From IMG/VR virus record IMGVR_UViG_3300036791_000126, positions 1-59,240 of that record: a stretch of DNA of 59,240 nt, one strand, 5' to 3'. Made by a program: the position numbers and the translations under genes. This DNA is from a virus. Below the pieces are notes generated by a model. The model searched no databases and had not been told where the DNA came from. It was given only the letters and a program-made list of their open reading frames with translations. Below are positions 19,304 through 25,748 of the stretch, piece by piece. The first letter of the stretch is position 1; each line of letters opens with the position of its first letter.

Positions 19304-19620
19304 GTAACATAGAAGTAGACAATCCGCACTTCGACATTCCGTTCAATTTGCAACCTGCGGGAACGCCTGTAACGGAGCAAGACACGTTCGCTGAGATTGC
19401 TAACTGTATCGAAGTAATCATTCGTACTCCATACGGATTCAGAGATGATACACCAGACTTCGGATTTGAAGATGTGCTATTCCGTAATCAGCCTGTTCTC
19501 AGTGCAGAGATTCAAGACATTGTAGACGCGCAGGAACCACGAGCCAACATCGTTCTAACAGAACAGCCTGATTTCTATGACGTTCTGCTCGATAGGATTA
19601 CGGTGGAGGTGAGCCAGTAA
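19300..19620 (+). CDS. Baseplate wedge protein, gpW/gp25-like
   Basis: The protein has 106 residues. EIANCIEVIIRTPYGFRDDTPDFG, ILxAEIQDIV-like and DVLLDRITVEV segments match the gp25/gpW baseplate family, a conserved component of contractile injection machines that helps start sheath assembly. It directly precedes the J-like wedge gene, the canonical order. Confidence 0.85.
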   Translation: MSNIEVDNPHFDIPFNLQPAGTPVTEQDTFAEIANCIEVIIRTPYGFRDDTPDFGFEDVLFRNQPVLSAEIQDIVDAQEPRANIVLTEQPDFYDVLLDRITVEVSQ

Positions 19621-19623
19621 CAA

Positions 19624-20790
19624 ATGGCATACATCAGAATTCCTCTAGTCACTGATCCAGAGTCATTAAGCCAGTCCGTCTTTCAGTATATTATAAACCT
19701 GGCTCCTAACTGGACGCCTAGTGACGGGAATCTTGATGTCTGGATCATTCGTGCTGTAGCCGCACTTGCAGCAGAGAACCGTGATATTGCTAGTGACGTG
19801 CAAGACGATATCTTCCGGTATTACGGCTCTCTGGTTGGTGTGCCGCCTTTGGATGCTATCAGCGCCACAGGCTCAACTACATGGGTTATGCGAGATTCAG
19901 CGGGTTACTTGATTCCGCAGGGAACGAACGTCGGAATCCAAGACAGCACAGGAGCAATGCAAACATTTCAAACTACTGCTGACACAATTATCCCAGCTGG
20001 TCAAACAGCCACAGCAGCGGGTGCAGTAACTATTTCCGCGCTTGTGCCCGGAGCAGCTGGTACCGGCATTGGATTGGCTAACTCGGTAATCCAGTTGATC
20101 GATGTTCTCGATTACGTACAGAGTGTTACGCTAATCAATCCTACCGTTGGTGGAGCTGATGCTGAAACTGACGACGCTTATCTCGGTAGACTATCTACGA
20201 GAATGCAGCAGCTATCTCAGCGTCCAATCCTTCCAGCAGATTTCGCAGCTATGGCATTAACCGCTGATCCTGTAATTGCTAGAACTGTCGCGATCGATGG
20301 ATACAACCCGTCAGACAGTTCCTACAATAATCAGCGAATGGTTGCAGTAGCCGCAGTTGACGCAAATGGCGCTGCTGTCAGTACAACGGTAAAGAACGAG
20401 ATTAACTCGCTATTACAGAGCAACAGGGAAGTGAACTTTATCGTGAATGTCATTGATCCACATTATACGACAATCACCGTTGTAGCAAGTGTTCACTTGG
20501 TTCCGGGTTTTGATCCTACTGCGACAAATTCCGCGATTACGACAGCACTTCAAAATTTTCTCAGTCCTGCTACGTGGGGCACAGATCCAACTGTTCAACA
20601 AGGTTCATCGTCGAATAGTTGGGTTGAAACTCCGACTCTCTTTTACAACGATGTAATCACGGTTATCACTAATGTCACTGGAGTCGATCACGTAATCAGC
20701 CTCACGGTGAACGGCGGCACAGCCAATGTCTCACTGACAACTCCAGCAGCTCTTACTCAAGCTGGAACAATCACGGTCACCAATGCCTGA
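19624..20790 (+). CDS. Baseplate J-like protein
   Basis: The protein has 388 residues. The N-terminal helix-rich region (DVWIIRAVAALAAENRDIASDV) leads to IPQGTNVGIQDSTGAMQTF and then ETDDAYLGRLSTRMQQLSQRP. The middle and C-terminal beta domains are those of Mu gp47/P2 gpJ baseplate wedges. It forms the wedge ring with the gp25-like and I-like neighbours. Its 3' end overlaps the next gene by 8 bp. Confidence 0.92.
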   Translation: MAYIRIPLVTDPESLSQSVFQYIINLAPNWTPSDGNLDVWIIRAVAALAAENRDIASDVQDDIFRYYGSLVGVPPLDAISATGSTTWVMRDSAGYLIPQGTNVGIQDSTGAMQTFQTTADTIIPAGQTATAAGAVTISALVPGAAGTGIGLANSVIQLIDVLDYVQSVTLINPTVGGADAETDDAYLGRLSTRMQQLSQRPILPADFAAMALTADPVIARTVAIDGYNPSDSSYNNQRMVAVAAVDANGAAVSTTVKNEINSLLQSNREVNFIVNVIDPHYTTITVVASVHLVPGFDPTATNSAITTALQNFLSPATWGTDPTVQQGSSSNSWVETPTLFYNDVITVITNVTGVDHVISLTVNGGTANVSLTTPAALTQAGTITVTNA

Positions 20791-21358
20791 GACATTTAAA
20801 CAATCACTGGTAGACCTGCTTGAGCCGATGTTCTATGCTGATCTACAAAACAACAACTCGCTAAACATCTATCTTAGTGGGCTAAGCGATCCGTTGTTTC
20901 AGGACGTGGAAGATTGGGCTAGCGATACCGACGATGGCAAGCCTGGTTACTCGATTCTTATTGACATCACTAGAACGCCGGATGAGGCGCTTCCGTGGCT
21001 AGCTCAGTTTGTCGGAGCTAAGCTAACAGTCGGGCTTTCGCCAGACCAACAACGTCAACAGATAATCGGGCTTGGCAACTGGAAACGTGGAACGGTGGCT
21101 GCACTACAAGCTGCGCCACTCCAGTATCTCACTGGAACTCAAACAGTCGTGGTTCACGAACGAGATACCAGTCCTTATCATTTCCTGGTTTACACATTGG
21201 CAAGTGAAACGCCTAACTCTGCCGCTGTGCTAGCTGCTCTGTTGGCTAATAAGCCTGCCGGACTTCAAATGACTTACACTGTCTATTCGGGTCAGCACGC
21301 TTGGACTGTGCGCGGATCTACAATGCGTGGAGCTGATGTTCTGAGGTTCTCGCTATAA
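20783..21358 (+). CDS. Baseplate tail protein I-like
   Basis: The protein has 191 residues. It follows gpJ and has the segments LPWLAQFVGAKL and RGTVAALQAAPLQYLTGTQTV common in P2 gpI/Mu gp48-like wedge proteins, which attach tail fibres to the baseplate. The C-terminal beta segment ends shortly before the fibre gene. Confidence 0.8.
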   Translation: MPETFKQSLVDLLEPMFYADLQNNNSLNIYLSGLSDPLFQDVEDWASDTDDGKPGYSILIDITRTPDEALPWLAQFVGAKLTVGLSPDQQRQQIIGLGNWKRGTVAALQAAPLQYLTGTQTVVVHERDTSPYHFLVYTLASETPNSAAVLAALLANKPAGLQMTYTVYSGQHAWTVRGSTMRGADVLRFSL

Positions 21359-21368
21359 AGGAGAGAGA

Positions 21369-22406
21369 ATGGCATTCAACATTCCTAATGCAGCGGATGC
21401 CGAAGATCCAAGTCAAGCGCAAGCTGACTCAAGAGACTTCGGAGACATTCTTGTCCCCGCATTCGCTGGAACAGGCGTAGTCACTGGTTGTGCTGTAACT
21501 GCACAGGCTACGCCTAACATGACTGTCGCTGTAGCCGCAGGAACCGTAGCTGTCGCAGGAACGCAGGTAGCGGTTACTGGTGGTAACGTCACTATCACAA
21601 CCGCTAATGCTACAAATCCCCGCTTTGATCTTATTTGTGTTGACAATACAGGGCTTAAATCTGCTGTTGCTGGTACTCCTGCTAGTAACCCTGTATTTCC
21701 TGCTGCGGCGGGGAAAGTAGTTCTCGCTGCTGTGCGGGTTCCCGCTGGGGCGGCGTCAATCAATGGCCCTAAGATTACCGATAAACGTGTTGCTCCTGTA
21801 GTTGTCCCACAAGCTATTCCTTCAGGAGCAATCACACAATTCGCGGGAACTGTAGCTCCGACAGGTTGGCTACTGTGCGATGGATCACCAGTTAGCAGAG
21901 CAACATACGCAACTCTATTTGCTCTAGTCGGAACGTCATTCGGAGCAGGAGATGGCTCAACGACATTCAACGTGCCAGACATGCGTGGACGTGTTCCTGT
22001 GGGTTTGGGTACTCACGCAGATGTTTCTACTATCGGTAACAACGATGGTGCTGCCCTAGCTACTCGCAGACCTAGACACGCTCACACAAATGGTATAACT
22101 GCTACTCACACTCTTACTCTACCAAACCACGGTCATGCCGTCGGTGATCCTGGACACGGACATTCCTACTATCACTGGAATGGTGGTAACCCCGGTGGTA
22201 TTGGAACAATTCGCGATGACCAGGCGACAGATGGTACGGATACGCGCAGCGTTGGTATTCTCAATGCTGCCACAGGAATCTCAGTTGGTAACCCGACTTC
22301 GTTGCCAGGTATTAGTGGTGCTGTAGCTATTGGTGGTACTATCGGACAAGCTGGTATGCTCGATTCTTCTGCGTATTTGGTGGTCAACTACCTAATCAAG
22401 ACTTAG
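21369..22406 (+). CDS. Tail fibre with tail-collar domain
   Basis: The protein has 345 residues, with AAAGGAGAGAG before the ATG. Residues ~1-150 are a beta-rich shaft of Val/Ala/Thr repeats. Residues ~157-205 form a phage tail collar domain (GWLLCDGSPVSRATYATLF, GDGSTTFNVPDMRGRVPVG). The remaining ~130 residues are rich in His (RPRHAHTN, LPNHGHAVGDPGHGHS), a pattern that coordinates metal ions along trimeric fibre tips in collar-domain fibres. This is the last gene of the plus-strand tail block and a second candidate receptor-binding protein. Confidence 0.88.
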   Translation: MAFNIPNAADAEDPSQAQADSRDFGDILVPAFAGTGVVTGCAVTAQATPNMTVAVAAGTVAVAGTQVAVTGGNVTITTANATNPRFDLICVDNTGLKSAVAGTPASNPVFPAAAGKVVLAAVRVPAGAASINGPKITDKRVAPVVVPQAIPSGAITQFAGTVAPTGWLLCDGSPVSRATYATLFALVGTSFGAGDGSTTFNVPDMRGRVPVGLGTHADVSTIGNNDGAALATRRPRHAHTNGITATHTLTLPNHGHAVGDPGHGHSYYHWNGGNPGGIGTIRDDQATDGTDTRSVGILNAATGISVGNPTSLPGISGAVAIGGTIGQAGMLDSSAYLVVNYLIKT

Positions 22407-22433
22407 GGTAATTGCGTATTTAGGCATAAAGAA

Positions 22434-22475
22434 GCCCCCCACACTTATCCTGCCGCGTTAGATAGTGTGGGGGGC
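22434..22475 (-). terminator. Convergent terminator hairpin, lysis-operon side
   Basis: There is a perfect 12-bp stem, 22434-22445 with 22464-22475, with an 18-nt loop. Reading leftward, it is followed by TTCTTTATG, a weak U-tract. It should end minus-strand transcripts coming from the lysozyme-like gene, and can also slow plus-strand transcription. Confidence 0.7.
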
Positions 22476-22480
22476 GTTAT

Positions 22481-22550
22481 GTTAGAAGGGGTGCGCTCGT
22501 GAGTGTAACTCTCTCCACACGCACAGGGCTGCGCCCCTTCTAACACTTTT
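22481..22550 (+). terminator. Convergent terminator hairpin, tail-operon side
   Basis: Bases 22481-22494 pair with 22531-22544 (14 bp, one G-U). The loop is 36 nt and ACTTTTTAG follows on the plus strand. With the adjacent hairpin it forms a double terminator where the tail and lysis transcripts meet. Confidence 0.7.
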
Positions 22551-22570
22551 TAGCGGCTGTTAATTTTTAC

Positions 22571-22942
22571 TTAATAGCCACAACCCGGTGGTTCGTAGTT
22601 CAACCACGGACCGAATCCTGCCACGCTATAGTATGCGTAGGCTGCTTTGGCTTGTGCCCAAATGTTGTTTCCATCTCCATACGTGGCTCTTTCCTGTGAT
22701 CCCATTTGAAAGATACCATGATGCTGTCCGTTGGTTGCCCAGGGAGTATTGTAAGATCCTCCCGTTTCACAATTCACGATCCTCATTGCTGTAGTACATA
22801 ATTTACCCTTGAAGTAATGGCACACCGCACGTTGCACTATCTGCTGTGCGCTTTGATCTGCTTGGGCTGCTTGTCCTACTGTGCCTCCCAGCACAGCAGA
22901 GGCTACAATAGTTGTGACAATAAGTTGCAGCTTACGCATCAT
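22571..22942 (-). CDS. Secreted lysozyme-like (SLT/Rpf-fold) protein
   Basis: The protein has 123 residues, and AAGGAG precedes a double ATG. The N-terminus is a Sec signal peptide (basic MMRKLQ, hydrophobic IVTTIVASAVLGGTV, then AQA-type cleavage near residue 28). The body carries IVNCETGGSYN with a candidate catalytic Glu, then GIFQMGSQERATYG and YYSVAGFGPWLNY. These are hallmarks of small transglycosylase/resuscitation-factor-like domains. It is likely exported to cut peptidoglycan glycan strands, as a second lysin or secreted muralytic enzyme. It is the distal gene of the lysis block and is set apart by its own upstream terminator. Confidence 0.8.
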   Translation of the reverse strand: MMRKLQLIVTTIVASAVLGGTVGQAAQADQSAQQIVQRAVCHYFKGKLCTTAMRIVNCETGGSYNTPWATNGQHHGIFQMGSQERATYGDGNNIWAQAKAAYAYYSVAGFGPWLNYEPPGCGY

Positions 22943-23035
22943 GAGGGACGGCTCCTTGATTAGTTTACTAGATGCTGCCGAGTATATGCGGCAGTATTTC
23001 TAGTTGTTCAGCTTTATCACCCCTCTCGGTTACGT

Positions 23036-23073
23036 AGTGTAACAAGTATAACCCAGTATAACACTGTATAAAA
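23036..23073. repeat. Four ~10-bp direct repeats with GTATAA core
   Basis: Units start at 23036, 23045, 23055 and 23065 (AGTGTAACA, AGTATAACCC, AGTATAACAC, TGTATAAAA). One helical turn separates the copies. They lie between the upstream minus-strand terminator and the lysozyme-like gene, so they could be an operator or a promoter region for that gene. No clear -35/-10 pair is visible. Confidence 0.5.
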
Positions 23074-23116
23074 AGGTAATGGGGGCTTAGCAGGGTCAGC
23101 TGGCTAAGCCCCCATT
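23071..23116 (-). terminator. Terminator after the HPIVLP protein gene
   Basis: A perfect 14-bp stem, 23078-23091 with 23103-23116, has an 11-nt loop. Reading leftward, CCTTTTTATA follows. It separates the main lysis operon from the secreted lysozyme-like gene. Confidence 0.88.
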
Positions 23117-23125
23117 CTTGTGGAA

Positions 23126-23653
23126 CTAGTTGATTGTGGTCGTGGCTTCGAGGTATCCATCCTTACCAACAACCTGGATGGTAACCTGACCCGTGAAGTC
23201 CTGCGGATACGTCACAGACGACGTACCATCATTCGCAACCGTGCGAACCGTGATGGGATCTGTGTCGCTATCGCCAGCCTTGATATCAACTACAGCCGAC
23301 GAATCGAACGATGAATCCCAATTGATGCCCAGCGTCTTACGCTGGTAAAATGTCGGCGCACCAACAGGCTCTGTACTTCCGCCACCATCAGGAGGATTGG
23401 GAAGCACGATAGGGTGCGTCGGCTTCAAATCATCGCCCCAGCTAGGATCACCAGGAAGCACGATCGGATGTGACACCTCAGGAGCATTCGGATCCACCGG
23501 AGTACCTGGATCAGGGATCACGATGGGATGCTCGGGAGTCAAGCCGCTATCTGGTGGTGTGTCAGGCGGCAACACAATCGGATGCTCGGGATGCGGCATT
23601 TCTTCAGCCGACGTGGGCTGGACAATCCAGACCGGGCCTACTGTCCTTGTCAT
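23126..23653 (-). CDS. Proline-rich HPIVLP-repeat protein with Ig-like C-terminus
   Basis: The protein has 175 residues from the ATG at 23653, which has GAGGAGAA upstream; the longer open frame lacks a ribosome site. The first ~100 residues hold four copies of HPIV(L/I)P in proline/aspartate/glycine linkers. The remaining ~75 residues look like a small Ig-like beta domain (TYPQDFTGQVTIQVVGKDG). It sits between holin candidate and terminator, so a lysis or virion-surface role is possible. I do not know its function. Confidence 0.65.
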   Translation of the reverse strand: MTRTVGPVWIVQPTSAEEMPHPEHPIVLPPDTPPDSGLTPEHPIVIPDPGTPVDPNAPEVSHPIVLPGDPSWGDDLKPTHPIVLPNPPDGGGSTEPVGAPTFYQRKTLGINWDSSFDSSAVVDIKAGDSDTDPITVRTVANDGTSSVTYPQDFTGQVTIQVVGKDGYLEATTTIN

Positions 23654-23702
23654 CTTATTCTCCTCTTCGCTTGGGTTGGTACATTTTGTGACCCCGGTAA
23701 AT

Positions 23703-23891
23703 TTATTTGTGATTGCCGTTGTTACCATTCTCAGGCAATGACACAACCATAACCGCGATTCCACCGATTATGGCACCTGCGGCCAGCAAATCAATATCAA
23801 GACTATGACTGGTTACCCAAACAATAATCGCAACCACGAGTAACAATACTGCGAGGATCACGAGAATTGCCTGCCGTTTGGCTCGCCTCAC
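23703..23891 (-). CDS. Holin candidate
   Basis: The protein has 62 residues from a GTG start with AAGGA upstream. Two hydrophobic segments are present: residues ~8-27 (AILVILAVLLLVVAIIVWV) and ~35-51 (LLAAGAIIGGIAVMVV). The N-terminus is basic and the tail polar. Size, topology and position 17 bp after the endolysin gene are those of a class II-type holin, which would permeabilise the membrane and time lysis. No holin family can be proved from such a short sequence. Confidence 0.7.
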   Translation of the reverse strand: MRRAKRQAILVILAVLLLVVAIIVWVTSHSLDIDLLAAGAIIGGIAVMVVSLPENGNNGNHK

Positions 23892-23907
23892 AATTCATTC
23901 CTTGATT

Positions 23908-24771
23908 TTACAATGGACGCTCAGCATCCAACTGCGCTCCAATCAACGGTGCTCCGTGCGTGTAGTTCGTGTGATGAGTCATCTGTTGGTCTGCGCCCCA
24001 AAGACGTTCAACGTTGATTCCAGTGTGAACATGCGGAGCCTCGGGATGCGGAGCGACTGTACCAACGACATCTCCTTTGGTGAAGCGTCGTCCGACTGAT
24101 GGTGGTGAAGTCAAATGTCCAAACCACCAACGTAATCCAGAATCTCCATCAGCATAGAAGGCAGTACCATGTGATGCACCACCAGTACGAGTTACAGTCA
24201 ATGACTCAGGTGCAAGAATACCTCGACCCGAATACCAGACAGAATCGAATGCTGGATAGAGTGGGATACCACTAGTTGCGTGTGTAAGATCATACTCACG
24301 CACACTTGGGCCACCTTGTTCAATTGGGCCAAGATTGATCTTCGACATTTCTTTGCCATTGAACATTTTGTATGCTTCATTAATCAGTTCAACCGCGCGA
24401 ACGTCCATCGCCATCTCGCCAGCGTGAGGTAGCCCCTCGGGAATTTTAATCGAACGTAACGTGTTGAAGGTATTTTGGCCGACGTAGCCAGTATCAGGTT
24501 TTATGTTCTGCTGGCGTTGGATTCCTGCAACACCTGAATCGATCACGTTCGACCCTTTACCATGACTAAATCCGTTCGAGAACTTCTCATCGAATACTTG
24601 CCATTGCCAGCGGCCAGCACGGCTTACGGTACGCTTGTAAGCCTCGACATCAGGGCCATCGACACTAGGCGTATGATCTGGTGCAGCATCAAGCGGATAC
24701 AATGGACGTGGAAAACCATCCACCTTAACCATTGGCCCGCCGGGATACGGTTTCTCGTACCACTCAGGCAT
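23908..24771 (-). CDS. Endolysin: peptidoglycan-binding domain plus M23-like peptidase
   Basis: The protein has 287 residues. Residues ~45-110 include VAGIQRQQNIKPDTGYVGQNT, resembling a PG_binding_1 helix bundle. The C-terminal half (from ~165) has GHLTSPPSVGRRFTKGDVVG and PHVHTGIN. The HxH pair and spacing are those of LytM/M23 metallo-endopeptidases seen in actinophage lysins. It would cleave peptide cross-links. No signal peptide is visible, consistent with release through the neighbouring holin. Two further muralytic domains are in the tail hub and one in the secreted protein at 22571-22942. Confidence 0.82.
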   Translation of the reverse strand: MPEWYEKPYPGGPMVKVDGFPRPLYPLDAAPDHTPSVDGPDVEAYKRTVSRAGRWQWQVFDEKFSNGFSHGKGSNVIDSGVAGIQRQQNIKPDTGYVGQNTFNTLRSIKIPEGLPHAGEMAMDVRAVELINEAYKMFNGKEMSKINLGPIEQGGPSVREYDLTHATSGIPLYPAFDSVWYSGRGILAPESLTVTRTGGASHGTAFYADGDSGLRWWFGHLTSPPSVGRRFTKGDVVGTVAPHPEAPHVHTGINVERLWGADQQMTHHTNYTHGAPLIGAQLDAERPL

Positions 24772-24997
24772 TATCCACCGTCTCCTTTTTAGGAAGCCAC
24801 ATTCTCATTCGCATGTTATGTTCATATTCAAAAATTGGACTTTCTGGATGGGGTCTGTCAAACTGTCGAGGACTGGAAATAAATAAATCCTCATCAGAAA
24901 TAGATTCTGGGGGCTTGTTCGGCGTACCAGGCCAAAGGATATAAATATCTCCTAACTTACACTGAACCGCCTCAACACTATCAGCATCAGCCATCAT
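24764..24997 (-). CDS. Small hypothetical protein
   Basis: The protein has 77 residues, with a start overlapping the stop of the RuvC-like gene (ATG at 24997; an alternative ATG at 25006). Its end overlaps the endolysin start by 8 bp, so all three are translationally coupled. The sequence (KLGDIYILWPGTPNKPPES, then a basic C-terminus with two MRM units) shows no recognisable domain. Confidence 0.6.
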   Translation of the reverse strand: MMADADSVEAVQCKLGDIYILWPGTPNKPPESISDEDLFISSPRQFDRPHPESPIFEYEHNMRMRMWLPKKETVDNA

Positions 24998-25458
24998 GTA
25001 TTCCATTTGTCTAGTAGAACTGCGAAGTCGTCGTCCTTTGCGATGAATCGATTGCCTGCTCCGAACGTTAGCCATTGCAACAGATGTCGGAGAGCATCCA
25101 TGCCGTGAGGCACTCCACGTTTGTAGAGTTTCTTGGCTTTCAACGTGGGGTCGGTGTAGTAGCTCTTACCGTAGGATGGTTTTTGCAGGTATACTGCAAC
25201 CTGATCCAAACTCATTATCTCGTACAGACGTGCTACTCCTATGAGTTGCACAGGAAATAGATTCAGACCAGTTGAGGCTCGACTCCTAAACTCGAAATCT
25301 TCCATGACTATGTATCGTGGTTTGAAATCAACGAGCCTGCGATACAAGTCGTCTACGTCATCCGTCATCTGAAACGGAAAGCATTGAGCTTTACCATCTT
25401 CAACATCAGCGTAGACGTATCCAGTCATCACACCTGGATCGATGGCAATTACTCTCAT
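24994..25458 (-). CDS. RuvC-like Holliday junction resolvase
   Basis: The protein has 154 residues. The start MRVIAIDPGVMTGY gives the first RNase H-fold strand with its Asp. YIVMEDFEF supplies the acidic residue after strand 4. GMDALRHLLQWL supplies the C-terminal Asp helix. This is the catalytic layout of RuvC-type resolvases in phages. It probably trims branched replication or recombination DNA before packaging. The gene overlaps both neighbours by 4 bp. Confidence 0.85.
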   Translation of the reverse strand: MRVIAIDPGVMTGYVYADVEDGKAQCFPFQMTDDVDDLYRRLVDFKPRYIVMEDFEFRSRASTGLNLFPVQLIGVARLYEIMSLDQVAVYLQKPSYGKSYYTDPTLKAKKLYKRGVPHGMDALRHLLQWLTFGAGNRFIAKDDDFAVLLDKWNT

Positions 25459-25748
25459 TTAACTGGTGGCTTGGGCGGCGCAACAGTTGGAACATCAGTT
25501 TCTTTTGGTGGGATCGGCCAAGGTGCTGTCTCTGTAACTGCGCTATACGATGCCGTGCCCTGTGCCTGCCCCTGTGCGGGTTTTTCAACCAGGGGCGCGT
25601 TTTCGATGGGAATGTTGTATTCGTAGCGAATGCGAGTTAGCTCGCGGTAGATGTATCTGGAGCTAAGCCACAAACCCCAGCAGATCACGACGGTCACACA
25701 GATGATCGCTGTCATTACAACGATGCCTGTATTGGTCATCGCAATCAT
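25455..25748 (-). CDS. Single-pass membrane protein
   Basis: The protein has 97 residues. One hydrophobic helix spans residues ~8-29 (GIVVMTAIICVTVVICWGLW). A polar linker and a proline-rich C-terminus (APWPIPPKETDVPTVAPPKPPVK) follow. Its ATG overlaps the DNA polymerase stop. No family is recognised. A spanin-like or replication-membrane anchor role is speculative. Antisense to the linker coding sequence lies a strong copy of the dispersed motif (25568-25604). Confidence 0.6.
   Translation of the reverse strand: MIAMTNTGIVVMTAIICVTVVICWGLWLSSRYIYRELTRIRYEYNIPIENAPLVEKPAQGQAQGTASYSAVTETAPWPIPPKETDVPTVAPPKPPVK
25568..25604 (+). repeat. Dispersed CCTGTGC motif, copy B
   Basis: GCCCCTG (25568-25574) pairs with CAGGGGC (25590-25596). 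Antisense to the coding sequence of 25455-25748. Closest to copy A. Confidence 0.7.

Noticed and set aside
21726-21757. Copy of the dispersed motif in the collar fibre gene
   Set aside because: It encodes a common fibre segment (AAVRVPAGA) and lacks the T-run, so I count it only as weak.
23703-23764. Longer N-terminus of the HPIVLP protein, up to 23764
   Set aside because: The longer frame overlaps the holin candidate and lacks a ribosome site; the ATG at 23653 has a strong one.
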